A DNA stretch of 64,000 nucleotides, taken from contig NZ_LKEV01000004.1 of assembly GCF_001412085.1 (NCBI RefSeq), positions 1-64,000 on the forward strand, written 5' to 3'. The notes under the pieces were generated by a model, which worked only from the letters and a program-made list of their open reading frames with translations, had not been told where the DNA came from and made no database searches. A program made the translations under genes and the position numbers. This DNA is from Corynebacterium lowii (GTDB lineage Bacteria > Actinomycetota > Actinomycetes > Mycobacteriales > Mycobacteriaceae). Of the stretch, positions 8,348-16,878 are shown in pieces; position 1 is the first letter of the stretch; every line of letters starts with the position of its first letter.

Positions 8348-9860
8348 CACGCGGGCGCAGCAGGAGCACCGCCACCGGCACCACCAGCGCCCAGGCCCCC
8401 AACAACCACAGGCCACGGGAGGTATCGGGGGCCGGCGCCTGGGTAGCAGCCAGCACCTCTCCCGTGCCGCCATCGACCACCAGCCCCACCCCCAGGCGCT
8501 CCAATTCCGGCAGGTCACCAGCCCGCCATGCCCCCTGGGCTGCTACCCAGCGCGGATTCGGGGGGTCCACCTCCACCCCGTCCACGGTGAGGTTGCCCGG
8601 CTCCACGGCGCCCAGGGCCTTCCACCAGGGATTCACCAGGGGGCGGCCCTCCACCGGAATCAGGGACTCAGAATAGGAACCCACCACCAACACCTCGCGC
8701 CCGGCGGCCTCTTTCTGCACAGCCTCCATCGTGGTGGGGGGCACCGGCAGCGCCTCCGGGGGCAGGGGACGCAGGGCGCTTAAGCTCAAGGGGGCGTCGA
8801 TAAGCTGCACGGCAGCGAGTGCCAGGGCTCCGGCGGCACGCCCAGGGCGCAGCGCCCCGGCCAGGGCAACGTAGGCGGGCACGGCGAGGAGCGTGAACTT
8901 GTGGGCGTCGCGCAGCAGGCCCCCGCCGGGGAAGTTCCCCACGGCCATGCCGAGCACCGAGGGCAACGCCCAGGCCGCGCAGGCCAGGGCCAATCCCAGG
9001 CCGCCGAGCCAGAGCAGCGGGCGCGGGCAGGCCCGCCACGCCGTGCACAGCAGGGCGAAGAGCACTACCCCGGCCAGCGCCCAGCCCGCCTCCCGCGAGC
9101 CGGGCACGGCGGCGGCGTTCCAGATTCCGCCCAGCCCCAGCAGCGTGCCGGGGGTGCCCGCAAAGGCCTCGGTGCGCGGCGCGAAGGCCGCCACCGCGCG
9201 GGTAGAAGAGGTGGTATCCGCCCCCGCCAGCAGGCCGGGAACCCACCACGGGGCGCAGAGCACCAGGCCCACCAGCGCCGTGGCCCAACGCTGCCTCCGA
9301 GCCGTAAAAAATCCCATGAGCAGCGCAAAGAGACCGCCCGTGGGGCTCAGCGAGGCTCCCCACATCGCCACCCACTGTGCGCGCGGGCGTTCGCTCAGCC
9401 CCGCCCAGGCGATCAGCGGGAGCAGCCAGGCCGCCATCACCAGCGACCACTGCCCTTGAAGCAGCCGCTCAATCACCGCGGGGTTCGCCAGCCCTATCGT
9501 CAGCGCCGCAGCACTTCCCCACGGCCCCGCGCCCACGTGCCGCGCCAGGAGGAAACTGCCCCAGGCCCCGGCTATCGACGCCCCCACGACGAACCCCCGC
9601 ATAGCCCAGGAGGCGGGGAGCACCTGGCCGATGAGGGCGAGCACGCCGTCCTGGGGGGCGCCGCGCGCCGGGAGATCACCCCAGCCCAGCGCGCCGGGGC
9701 TCAGCGCCGGATGATCGAGCACCATCATGTCCCGCAGCGCCGGAATCCCGGGGGCCAGCAGGGGGAGGGTGAGCAGACCGATGAGCAGGGTGGCCCAGGC
9801 GCTCAGCGCTATGGGAGCAAGGTAGCGCGCGCCGGTGGAACGGGCGGGCTTAGCGCTCAC
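8220..9860 (-). CDS. Polytopic membrane protein, Rv0226c type
   Basis: The 546-residue protein has about ten or more membrane segments followed by a soluble region (about residues 380-490) and one last membrane segment. The tail of about 40 residues is very basic and low in complexity, and it is read antisense to the end of the glycosyltransferase gene. Position between GT4 and a DUF3068 gene equals Rv0226c in M. tuberculosis. The function is not known; the topology recalls GT-C membrane proteins. It starts 11 bp inside the end of the upstream DUF3068 gene, so the two are coupled. Confidence 0.72.
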   Translation of the reverse strand: MSAKPARSTGARYLAPIALSAWATLLIGLLTLPLLAPGIPALRDMMVLDHPALSPGALGWGDLPARGAPQDGVLALIGQVLPASWAMRGFVVGASIAGAWGSFLLARHVGAGPWGSAAALTIGLANPAVIERLLQGQWSLVMAAWLLPLIAWAGLSERPRAQWVAMWGASLSPTGGLFALLMGFFTARRQRWATALVGLVLCAPWWVPGLLAGADTTSSTRAVAAFAPRTEAFAGTPGTLLGLGGIWNAAAVPGSREAGWALAGVVLFALLCTAWRACPRPLLWLGGLGLALACAAWALPSVLGMAVGNFPGGGLLRDAHKFTLLAVPAYVALAGALRPGRAAGALALAAVQLIDAPLSLSALRPLPPEALPVPPTTMEAVQKEAAGREVLVVGSYSESLIPVEGRPLVNPWWKALGAVEPGNLTVDGVEVDPPNPRWVAAQGAWRAGDLPELERLGVGLVVDGGTGEVLAATQAPAPDTSRGLWLLGAWALVVPVAVLLLRPRAKAARKPRPTASARSGRQPPARKRPSPAARRRYPGGGAGGRR

Positions 9861-10893
9861 GGCGGCGTCGCACCAGCATCACGATGGCGGCGAGGATCAC
9901 CACAAAGCGCAGGGCCTTAGACACCCAGGCCAACACCGCCATGCGCTGTTGGGTGTCCACCACATGATTGGCGGCCTCGGTGCGGGCCGTCACGGTGGCC
10001 TCATCCCAGGTGGTATCGGCCCGGTAGAGTACCCGGCCCTCCGGTTCCTCGGTGGCGGCCTGCTGGGCTTCCTCCTCGCTGCGGGCGAGCACCACCACGC
10101 GGTGTTCGCGCTTATCGACGATCTCCCCAGAGGCCGGTTCCACCGTCAGCGTGCGGTTCACGGCGTAATAGGGGGTGAGCGTCACGGTTTCCTGCGCCAG
10201 CAACCCCAGGGTGGCGATCTCCTCGGCGGAATAAAAAGCACTGGCCAGGCCGCTCAGCGGCGCGGCATGGAGCAGCGTGGGGGCTGTGGGGTCGAGGGGC
10301 ACGGGGGCGACGTCGTGGTGAAAGAGGAAGTAATGCTGCGACTTATCCACGTAATCAATGGGGGTGGAACGCAGGCTCCACGGGTCAAAGTAGGGATAGG
10401 ACTTCTGCTCCGTGGTGGAGGGAAAGCGGTACGTGAGCCCCTCGCGCAGAAACTTTCCCGTGCTGCCGCCCTGGAAAATCCCGGCCAGGCTGCCCTGCAT
10501 GTCCAGGGAACTCTCCGGTTTGAGCACCGGGAAGGTCGAGGCGCGGGTGACCCGCGCGGAATCCTCCCACTGGGCCTGTCCCAGGGTGGTGTGCGCCTGG
10601 AGAATGGCCTCCTTGGAATCATCGGTGGGCAGCACCGTGACCTCGGTGTTCTCCGTGAGTTCCTGGGTGGTTTGGTAGCAGCGCAGCTCTGGGCAGTCGC
10701 TCGATGTGCGGTTTTGCCAGGCGGCGACGTCGGTGACGAGCGCGCGGCTGGGATTGGTGCGGAAGGCGGTGGTGGTATTGACGTCGAGCTTCTTCATCGA
10801 ACCCAGCAGAGCGCGGGGGATCACATCGCCGGTGATGGTGAGCAATACGGCGGCCACGACCAGGGCGATCAACCACTTACGGGTACCAGTCAC
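9850..10893 (-). CDS. pgfA: DUF3068 periplasmic protein, PgfA / Rv0227c type
   Basis: The 347-residue protein has an N-terminal membrane anchor (KWLIALVVAAVLLTITGDVIP), a large extracytoplasmic domain with two nearby Cys (SSDCPELRCYQTT), and a C-terminal membrane segment followed by RRRRER. I chose GTG 10893 because GGAAGG lies at good spacing; the longer frame to 10971 has a His/Arg-rich start that is unlikely. In mycobacteria PgfA works with MmpL3 in trehalose monomycolate trafficking and polar growth. It is divergent from the acyltransferase gene by 33 bp, so the two probably share a regulatory region. Confidence 0.78.
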   Translation of the reverse strand: MTGTRKWLIALVVAAVLLTITGDVIPRALLGSMKKLDVNTTTAFRTNPSRALVTDVAAWQNRTSSDCPELRCYQTTQELTENTEVTVLPTDDSKEAILQAHTTLGQAQWEDSARVTRASTFPVLKPESSLDMQGSLAGIFQGGSTGKFLREGLTYRFPSTTEQKSYPYFDPWSLRSTPIDYVDKSQHYFLFHHDVAPVPLDPTAPTLLHAAPLSGLASAFYSAEEIATLGLLAQETVTLTPYYAVNRTLTVEPASGEIVDKREHRVVVLARSEEEAQQAATEEPEGRVLYRADTTWDEATVTARTEAANHVVDTQQRMAVLAWVSKALRFVVILAAIVMLVRRRRER

Positions 10894-10926
10894 GGTGATC
10901 CTTCCACTAGGGTGGGAGCGGTGACA

Positions 10927-12180
10927 ATGCCGCCGAATGCCAGGGCAGCCGTGGCCCGACGGGTATCGCACTCATCCTACGCAACCGGCTTCGTGGGTTC
11001 TTTGGAAGGGCTACGCGCCGTGGCGGCCTACGGGGTGGTGCTCACGCACGTGGCCTTCCAAACCGGCCTGGACCCCGCCACCCCGCTCGGTGCCATAGCG
11101 GCGCGCTTTGATTTCTTCGTCGCGGTCTTTTTTGCGCTCTCGGCCTTTTTGCTGTGGCGGCGCCACCGCAGCGATCGTCGCTTTGGCTCTTATTACCTGC
11201 ACCGCTGCGCGCGTATCCTCCCCGCCTACTGGGTCTGCGTGATAGCGGTGCTCCTCTTTGCCCCCGTGGCTTTTGGTGCCTCGCCCTCCGTGGTGATAGC
11301 CCAGCTCACCCTCACCCAGATTTATCTTCCCCAGGGCCTTATCGGGGGGCTTACGCACTTGTGGTCGCTGTGCATTGAGGTGGCTTTTTACCTGATTCTT
11401 CCGCTGCTGGTGCTCACGGTGGGGAGGCTGCGCAGCGCGCGACGTCGCATTGCCGTGTGGGTGTTTCTGGCGGCGGCCAGCCTGGGCTGGGCCTGGATTC
11501 CCCTGGTGGCGGCCACCCCGGCTAATGGCTGGCCGAACATGCAGATCTGGCCGCCCGCCTACGCCAGTTGGTTCGCGGTGGGGCTGATAGCGGCGGAACT
11601 AGAACCCCGCTTTCACGCCACGACGGGAAGCCGCCTGCACGGGTGGCTGATAAAGGCCCTGCACCTGCGCCCCCTGTGGTGGGCCGTGGCTCTGTTCATC
11701 GCCTGGGTGGCGGGCCAGGAATGGTTTGGCCCCCTGGGCTTGGAGCACCCCAGCCCCGCGCAATTCACTGTGAGGACGCTCGCCGGGGCGGCCTTCGCGG
11801 CCGTGGTGGTGTGGCCCTATGCCCTGGCCCCGCGCTCCCGCGATCTCCTGGCTACGCCCGTGGCCCGCACCCTGGGGCGCTGGTCTTATTCCGTATTCCT
11901 CTGGCACGTGGCGGTGCTCTCTGTGGTGTTCCCGCTACTGGGTATTCCGCTTTTTAGCGGGCACACCCTGCTCGTGGGAGCGCTTACCCTCGGGCTGAGC
12001 ACCGCTGTGGCGGCGGCGAGCTACGAGCTGATGGAAAGGCCTGCGCGCCGGGCTTTTCTTTCTGGTCTGCCGAGTTTTATCCGCCTGCCCCGTCGTACTC
12101 GTCACCCGTCTCACCCGGCGCGCGGGCAACATACCTACGAGCATCCCGGCGAGCGGCCCTACGAGCAGCCTCACGAGTAA
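10927..12180 (+). CDS. tmaT: Acyltransferase 3 family membrane protein, TmaT / Rv0228 type
   Basis: The 417-residue protein has about ten membrane segments. The family's N-terminal motif is visible (GLRAVAAYGVVLTHVAF, with the catalytic-type His), along with FFVAVFFALSAFLLWRR and RILPAYW. Corynebacterial TmaT acetylates trehalose monomycolate before MmpL-dependent export; assignment here rests on family and gene order. I chose ATG 10927; GTG 10921 is in frame and also possible. The final 35 residues are polar (Tyr/Glu/Pro/His) and overlap the convergent aftD gene by 104 bp. Confidence 0.75.
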   Translation: MPPNARAAVARRVSHSSYATGFVGSLEGLRAVAAYGVVLTHVAFQTGLDPATPLGAIAARFDFFVAVFFALSAFLLWRRHRSDRRFGSYYLHRCARILPAYWVCVIAVLLFAPVAFGASPSVVIAQLTLTQIYLPQGLIGGLTHLWSLCIEVAFYLILPLLVLTVGRLRSARRRIAVWVFLAAASLGWAWIPLVAATPANGWPNMQIWPPAYASWFAVGLIAAELEPRFHATTGSRLHGWLIKALHLRPLWWAVALFIAWVAGQEWFGPLGLEHPSPAQFTVRTLAGAAFAAVVVWPYALAPRSRDLLATPVARTLGRWSYSVFLWHVAVLSVVFPLLGIPLFSGHTLLVGALTLGLSTAVAAASYELMERPARRAFLSGLPSFIRLPRRTRHPSHPARGQHTYEHPGERPYEQPHE

Positions 12181-15100
12181 CCGGGGCGCAGGCCGCCCCC
12201 AAGGCCGCGATCACGCAGAGACCTAGGAATAGAGAATCACCCGCGTACCCCACGCTCGGCCAGGGGGCGCGCGCGAGCCAGGCGGCGGCGATGCCCAGGG
12301 CGGCGGCGATGAGCCAACCGGGCCGCCAGGTGCTCCACCGCAGCACCACCCAGGTGCCCAGCACGGTGAGCAGCCCCGGCGCGCCACAGATGAGCGCACT
12401 CACCCCCAAGCACGGCACCCAGACCAAGGCGCCCTGGGCATCGCGTCCAGGCAGGCCCGCGGGGCTCGGCGGCGTAGTGTTACTCAGACGGCCCCGCAGC
12501 GCCACCCAGGCGGCACAAAGTGCCGTGATGAGTCCCACAGCCAGGCCCAGGAAGAGCCCCCAGCGGTAGGGTTTCTCCCCGGCAAAACTCAAGGTCACCG
12601 TTCCGGATACCCCCGCCGGAATCTCAAAGGCCTGAATCCCGGCCTCCACCGTGCGCGGTTCTAACTCCACTCCGCCCACGCTGGCGCGCAGCCCAGGGTT
12701 GGCGGCGCGATTGGTCACCAGCAGCCGCTCGCCTGCGGCAGAGGAGGGGGTCACCTCCCCGTGTACGTCGCGCGAGGTAGGCAGCGGCCCAAGAGGAAGA
12801 TCGACGTCGCTCAGCCGCACCCACATCGCGGAGGTACGCAGCCGGTGGGTGCCCGCGCGCAGGTCAATGACCTCGCCGGGGTGACACTCGGTGCCATCGA
12901 GGTACACCGGTTCCTCCCCCGGCCCCTCTACGCGTACCCGCATATCCCTGGGGGCGGTGAACTCGCGGATTAATACGCCGGTATCCACCAGCAGGCGCTG
13001 AAAAACAAATTGGCGCACCTGCGGGGAGGTATCCGGCAACGTCACCACCCGCTCCACGGGGATACCCGGCACCGAAACCTCAGTGATCCCCGTGGGGGAG
13101 TCCAGGGTGAGCCGCACGGCAGGCACCGGCTCCTCCCATTCCACGGTGAACGGCTCCCCGGCCTCGGTTTCTACCTCCCGGTCGTTTACTCGCAGGTGGG
13201 CGTCCTCGGTGGTGGTCAGCGTGATCTCGCCGGTCGGCTCCTCAAACTCGAACTCCAACCACTGCCCCTGGGCCGGGCCAGGGGCCGGGTGCCAGGCGGT
13301 ATCGGGGTCACCGTCCACGGCGGCGGTGGGGGAGCCAGCGGGGTCGGCCCCGCCGAAGCTAGAGGCGTCGGAGGCCGAGGAGGAGGCGCGCACCGCCCCG
13401 CCGCGTTCCTCCACGCGGGTCAGCGGCCCGGCACTGGGGTAATCGGGCAGGCGATTGCGAATATCCGCCCCTTCCTCCGGGGCGGTCAGAGGGGCCGACT
13501 GCGCCCCGCGCAGCGTGCCGTAATTGCGGGCCACCAGCATGGGGGTATCGGTGACCACCTGGGCCTCGCCGTCCACCAGCTCATAGGCAGAGGCGGTGCC
13601 CAGGGCGTCGAGCAGCGGCAGGGATTCCCCGCCGCCCGCCACGGGCAGGGGGGCACCCTCCACCACGCGCATATCGGGGCGCTCGGGCAGCAGCACCACG
13701 TCGAGGTCACCAAAGCGGTGCCGCTCGCCCAGCAGGTCGCCGGTTTCCTCCGGCAGCGTGAACTCGCGCGCCACCGCGCCGGGGTCGAGGTCGCCGCGCA
13801 CGAGCAGCGCGCCGATACCCATGCGGTGCAGCGCGGGCAGGGCGGCCACGGGGTCGTAGTGCAGCACGGCGAGCAGGCCGTCGAGGCCGCGGATGGCTTC
13901 GGGGTCAACGAGGGGAATGGCGTCGCGCACCGCCCAGGGCACCGTGAGCAGCGGTTGGGCGGGTTCGTCGCGCGTCCAGCCCCATTCCTGCCGGGCAAAG
14001 GAGGCCTCGGGCAGAATCAGGGTGCGGGTGCCGGAGGCATGGGCGTTGAGGAAGTCGGTGGCCTCGCGCCACTGCTGCGGCACCTGGGTGTAGGTGCCCT
14101 CGGGCAGGAGCCGGGCGCTCAGCGCGGGGGCGAGGCTGGCACCCGCCACCAGGGCCGCAACCACCACTAATGCTTTTCGACGCCCCCCGTCCCCCACGCG
14201 GGCTCTGCCGCCCAGCGCCGCCACGCCGACGATGAGCGGCAGGCGCACCAGGGGATCGAACTTGTGCAGGTTGCGCAAGGCGGCCCCGGCACCGTCGAGA
14301 AAGCCCCGATACTCTGCCGCCCAGGGGGCCATCCCCGTGCCCGCGCCCATGATGACGAAGCCGCACAGCAACATGCTCAGCCACAGGCCCCGGTGTGGGG
14401 CGCGGCGCAGCCCGATGAGCCCCATCGCCGCCACCGCGAGCGTGGCGAGAATAAAGATTGGCTCGGTGGCCAGCAGGTTCCCGGCCACGCGCTCGGAGCT
14501 GGCAAAGGGAGCCCAGCTGGTGGTGCCGCGCAGAATCTCGGCGGGGTTGAGCCAGCGGGTAGTAACGAAGGCGGATTCGATGAACTCCGTAAAAGGCGGG
14601 GAATAACGCCCCAGCACCAGCAGCGGAATGATCCACCAGGCGCTCACCAGGGCGCAGCCGGCAAGCCAGGCGGTCAGTACCCGGCCCGCGCGGGGATCGC
14701 GGCGCAGTAATCGCCACAGCAGAATGATTCCGGCCGGGGTGCAGGCCGCCAGCGTGGCGGTGGCGTTGACCGCTCCCATCGCCGCCACCGGGAGCACACC
14801 CGCGGCTACCGCGCGGCGATTCAGGGGGCTGAGGAAGGCTGCCGCCACCCAGGGGGCCAGCATCACCGGCCAGGTTTCCGAGGAAATGGTGGTGAGCGTG
14901 CTCAATACCCTGGGGCTGAGCGCAAAGAGCAGCGCGGCCCCCCATCGGCTCGCGGGGGTGCCCACCTGTAAGCGGCGCAGTAGCACCAGGGCGCCGGAGA
15001 ACCCCACGCCCGCGACGATGAGCCACCAGGCGCGCTGAGCTATCCAATCCGGCAGCGGATGGGCGAGCGCAAAAAATAAGCCCTGGGGAAAGAGGTAGCC

Positions 15101-15301
15101 GTAGGCCTGGTTTTGCAGTTGGCCCAGGGTAAAGGTGTCCGTATAGGCGTGCAGAGCGCCGCGCAGGAAACCCCAGGGATTCGCGGTGAGATCGTGCTTG
15201 GTATCGGCGGCCACCTGCCCCCAGGGTTGCAGGAGAACCACGAAGCCAAGGAGAAGCCACCCCCAGGCGTGTCCCCAGCGAAACTTAGCTGCGCGAGCCA
15301 T
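12077..15301 (-). CDS. aftD: Alpha-(1->3)-arabinofuranosyltransferase AftD
   Basis: The 1074-residue protein has a multi-pass N-terminal half (DUF3367/GT-C type). A long extracytoplasmic region follows (about residues 400-900) with a discoidin-like carbohydrate-binding part around AAVDGDPDTAWHPAPGP. Several C-terminal membrane segments and a basic tail end it. AftD adds alpha-(1->3) arabinose branches in arabinogalactan and lipoarabinomannan using decaprenyl-phospho-arabinose. Mycobacterial AftD is about 1400 residues, so this is a shorter form, as expected for corynebacteria. The neighbouring DUF2613 and lpqI genes match the Rv0236c-Rv0236A-Rv0237 order. Its start overlaps the end of the DUF2613 gene by 17 bp. 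Confidence 0.87.
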   Translation of the reverse strand: MARAAKFRWGHAWGWLLLGFVVLLQPWGQVAADTKHDLTANPWGFLRGALHAYTDTFTLGQLQNQAYGYLFPQGLFFALAHPLPDWIAQRAWWLIVAGVGFSGALVLLRRLQVGTPASRWGAALLFALSPRVLSTLTTISSETWPVMLAPWVAAAFLSPLNRRAVAAGVLPVAAMGAVNATATLAACTPAGIILLWRLLRRDPRAGRVLTAWLAGCALVSAWWIIPLLVLGRYSPPFTEFIESAFVTTRWLNPAEILRGTTSWAPFASSERVAGNLLATEPIFILATLAVAAMGLIGLRRAPHRGLWLSMLLCGFVIMGAGTGMAPWAAEYRGFLDGAGAALRNLHKFDPLVRLPLIVGVAALGGRARVGDGGRRKALVVVAALVAGASLAPALSARLLPEGTYTQVPQQWREATDFLNAHASGTRTLILPEASFARQEWGWTRDEPAQPLLTVPWAVRDAIPLVDPEAIRGLDGLLAVLHYDPVAALPALHRMGIGALLVRGDLDPGAVAREFTLPEETGDLLGERHRFGDLDVVLLPERPDMRVVEGAPLPVAGGGESLPLLDALGTASAYELVDGEAQVVTDTPMLVARNYGTLRGAQSAPLTAPEEGADIRNRLPDYPSAGPLTRVEERGGAVRASSSASDASSFGGADPAGSPTAAVDGDPDTAWHPAPGPAQGQWLEFEFEEPTGEITLTTTEDAHLRVNDREVETEAGEPFTVEWEEPVPAVRLTLDSPTGITEVSVPGIPVERVVTLPDTSPQVRQFVFQRLLVDTGVLIREFTAPRDMRVRVEGPGEEPVYLDGTECHPGEVIDLRAGTHRLRTSAMWVRLSDVDLPLGPLPTSRDVHGEVTPSSAAGERLLVTNRAANPGLRASVGGVELEPRTVEAGIQAFEIPAGVSGTVTLSFAGEKPYRWGLFLGLAVGLITALCAAWVALRGRLSNTTPPSPAGLPGRDAQGALVWVPCLGVSALICGAPGLLTVLGTWVVLRWSTWRPGWLIAAALGIAAAWLARAPWPSVGYAGDSLFLGLCVIAALGAACAPVTREAARRAARRDARRYVARAPGETGDEYDGAGG

Positions 15302-15482
15302 ACTCCGGGCTGCCGAGCAGGGAATCCTCCGCGCTGGGGCTGCCGCCTGCGGGCACGGCGTTGTGCTGGCTCAGGGAAGAAATACCGAGGATGGTGATAA
15401 CTCCGAGGGCGATACCTACGACCACGCTGGCCACGGCGGGGCCCAGGGTGCGCCGAGGGAGGGAATCGGATTCTCGTGCCAT
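15285..15482 (-). CDS. DUF2613 small membrane protein (Rv0236A type)
   Basis: The 65-residue protein has one membrane segment (TLGPAVASVVVGIALGVITIL) and a polar C-terminus. Size, topology and place directly before aftD match the DUF2613 family. I chose ATG 15482 (MARESDS). A TAGGGT box lies 8 nt upstream, which suggests a leaderless mRNA; the longer frame from 15527 is less likely. Overlap with aftD suggests coupled translation and perhaps a role with AftD. No activity is known. Confidence 0.75.
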   Translation of the reverse strand: MARESDSLPRRTLGPAVASVVVGIALGVITILGISSLSQHNAVPAGGSPSAEDSLLGSPEYGSRS

Positions 15483-15591
15483 GGTGTACCACCCTAGCAG
15501 TAGGAGGGGTGTTGTTCTGTTGCTCACCGTAAGGATCTATGAGAGCGGGCATCGGTTAACGTGAGGGGACAAGTACAAGCCAAGGAGGAAA

Positions 15592-16731
15592 ATGCGCTTT
15601 CATAAATCCAGTTCGGTGGCCCTGGTCCTCTCGGTGGGTCTGATGGCAGGCTGCACGAGCGGAGATCAGGAGGCTGCGTTGACCTCTGCCTATAACGAAT
15701 CCGCCGTGACGGTGACGGAGGGCGCGCCCACGGAGGCGTCGATAAGCACCGACGAAGAACGCCGCGCGATGGCCGCCTCCCTCATGGTGGTGGGGGTGAC
15801 GGACTACGACGACGCTCTGGCAAAGTTGAAGCAGGGCGTGGGCGGTATTTTCATCACCAGCTGGGCGGACCCGGCTATCCTCACCGAATCGGGGCGCAAT
15901 ATCGAGGCGCTGCGCAAGGAGGTGGGGCGCGATTTTAGCGTGTCCATTGATTATGAAGGTGGCCGTGTGCAGCGCCATACCGAGGTGTTGGGAAACTTCC
16001 CCTCCCCGCGTGAGATGGCGGAGAAACTGAGCCCGCAAGAAACCGAGGACCTTGCCAAGGAACTGGGTATGAGTCTGCATGACCACGGCATCACCATTGA
16101 TTTTGCTCCGGTGCTGGACGTGGATAGCGCGGGGCTGGCGATCATCGGAAGCCGCTCCTTTGCCACGGAACCGCAGCGCGCCGCGCAGTACGCCGCCGCC
16201 TTTGCCCGCGGCCTGCATGCTGCCGGGGTGAAGCCGGTGTTCAAGCACTTCCCGGGCCACGGCGCGGCCAGCGGAGATTCCCACCAGGGCGCTGCGGTGA
16301 CCCCGCCGTTGGAGGAGCTGGAAAAGCTCGACCTGAGCGCCTACGGCCCGGCCTTGAGGGAATCGCAGGGCGCCGGGGTGATGATGGGGCACCTGGTGAT
16401 TCCGGGCCTGAGCACCGGAGATACCCCCTCTAGCATTGACCCGGCGGTCTACGCCCTGCTGCGCAGCGGCGCCTACCCCCAGGGGACTCCCTTTGGCGGC
16501 ACCATCTACACCGATGATCTTTCCGGCATGAAGGCGATCACGGATCGCATGTCTACTGCCGACGCCGTGGTGGAAGCCATCGTGGCGGGCACGGACCGCG
16601 CCCTGTGGTCCTCCGGGGAGGCCATAGACGAGGCGATTGACAAGGTGGTGGCCGCCGTGGAGGATGGCCGCCTGCCGGAGGAACGCCTGCGGGCTTCGTC
16701 GGGGTGGACCCCGCACACCACTGTGCAATAA
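15592..16731 (+). CDS. lpqI: Glycoside hydrolase family 3 lipoprotein LpqI
   Basis: The 379-residue protein has a lipoprotein signal (SVGLMAGC, lipidated Cys about residue 22). A GH3 domain follows, with YEGGRVQR, DFAPVLDVD, the signature KHFPGHG and the probable catalytic Asp in YTDDLSGMKAI. LpqI is a beta-N-acetylglucosaminidase that releases GlcNAc from muropeptides in cell-wall recycling. It starts 110 bp from the divergent DUF2613 gene, with an AAGGAGG Shine-Dalgarno. The normal length for the actinobacterial single-domain form is retained. Confidence 0.88.
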   Translation: MRFHKSSSVALVLSVGLMAGCTSGDQEAALTSAYNESAVTVTEGAPTEASISTDEERRAMAASLMVVGVTDYDDALAKLKQGVGGIFITSWADPAILTESGRNIEALRKEVGRDFSVSIDYEGGRVQRHTEVLGNFPSPREMAEKLSPQETEDLAKELGMSLHDHGITIDFAPVLDVDSAGLAIIGSRSFATEPQRAAQYAAAFARGLHAAGVKPVFKHFPGHGAASGDSHQGAAVTPPLEELEKLDLSAYGPALRESQGAGVMMGHLVIPGLSTGDTPSSIDPAVYALLRSGAYPQGTPFGGTIYTDDLSGMKAITDRMSTADAVVEAIVAGTDRALWSSGEAIDEAIDKVVAAVEDGRLPEERLRASSGWTPHTTVQ

Positions 16732-16802
16732 CGGGGCGCCGGTGCTGCGTTCCCGCATGTGGGGGTGGCCGCCCCTAACAGGCAGGCGAGCGCCCACGTT
16801 GT

Positions 16803-16820
16803 GCCCCCGCGTGCGGGGGC
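16803..16820. other. GC-rich perfect hairpin downstream of lpqI
   Basis: GCCCCCGC and GCGGGGGC are separated by only GT. There is no T-run, so it is not a classical terminator. It may stabilise the lpqI mRNA 3' end or act as a weak pause site before the vanW-like gene. It is the clearest secondary structure in the 147 bp between the two genes. Confidence 0.4.
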
Positions 16821-16878
16821 GGGGGAGCGCCGGGGCGGCAAATATGCTTTTCCTGGGTTGGGTGGTTACGCTGAAACC

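Noticed and set aside
13010..14170. Long plus-strand frame inside aftD
   Set aside because: Gly/His/Gln/Arg-rich shadow of a high-GC gene, with no family features.
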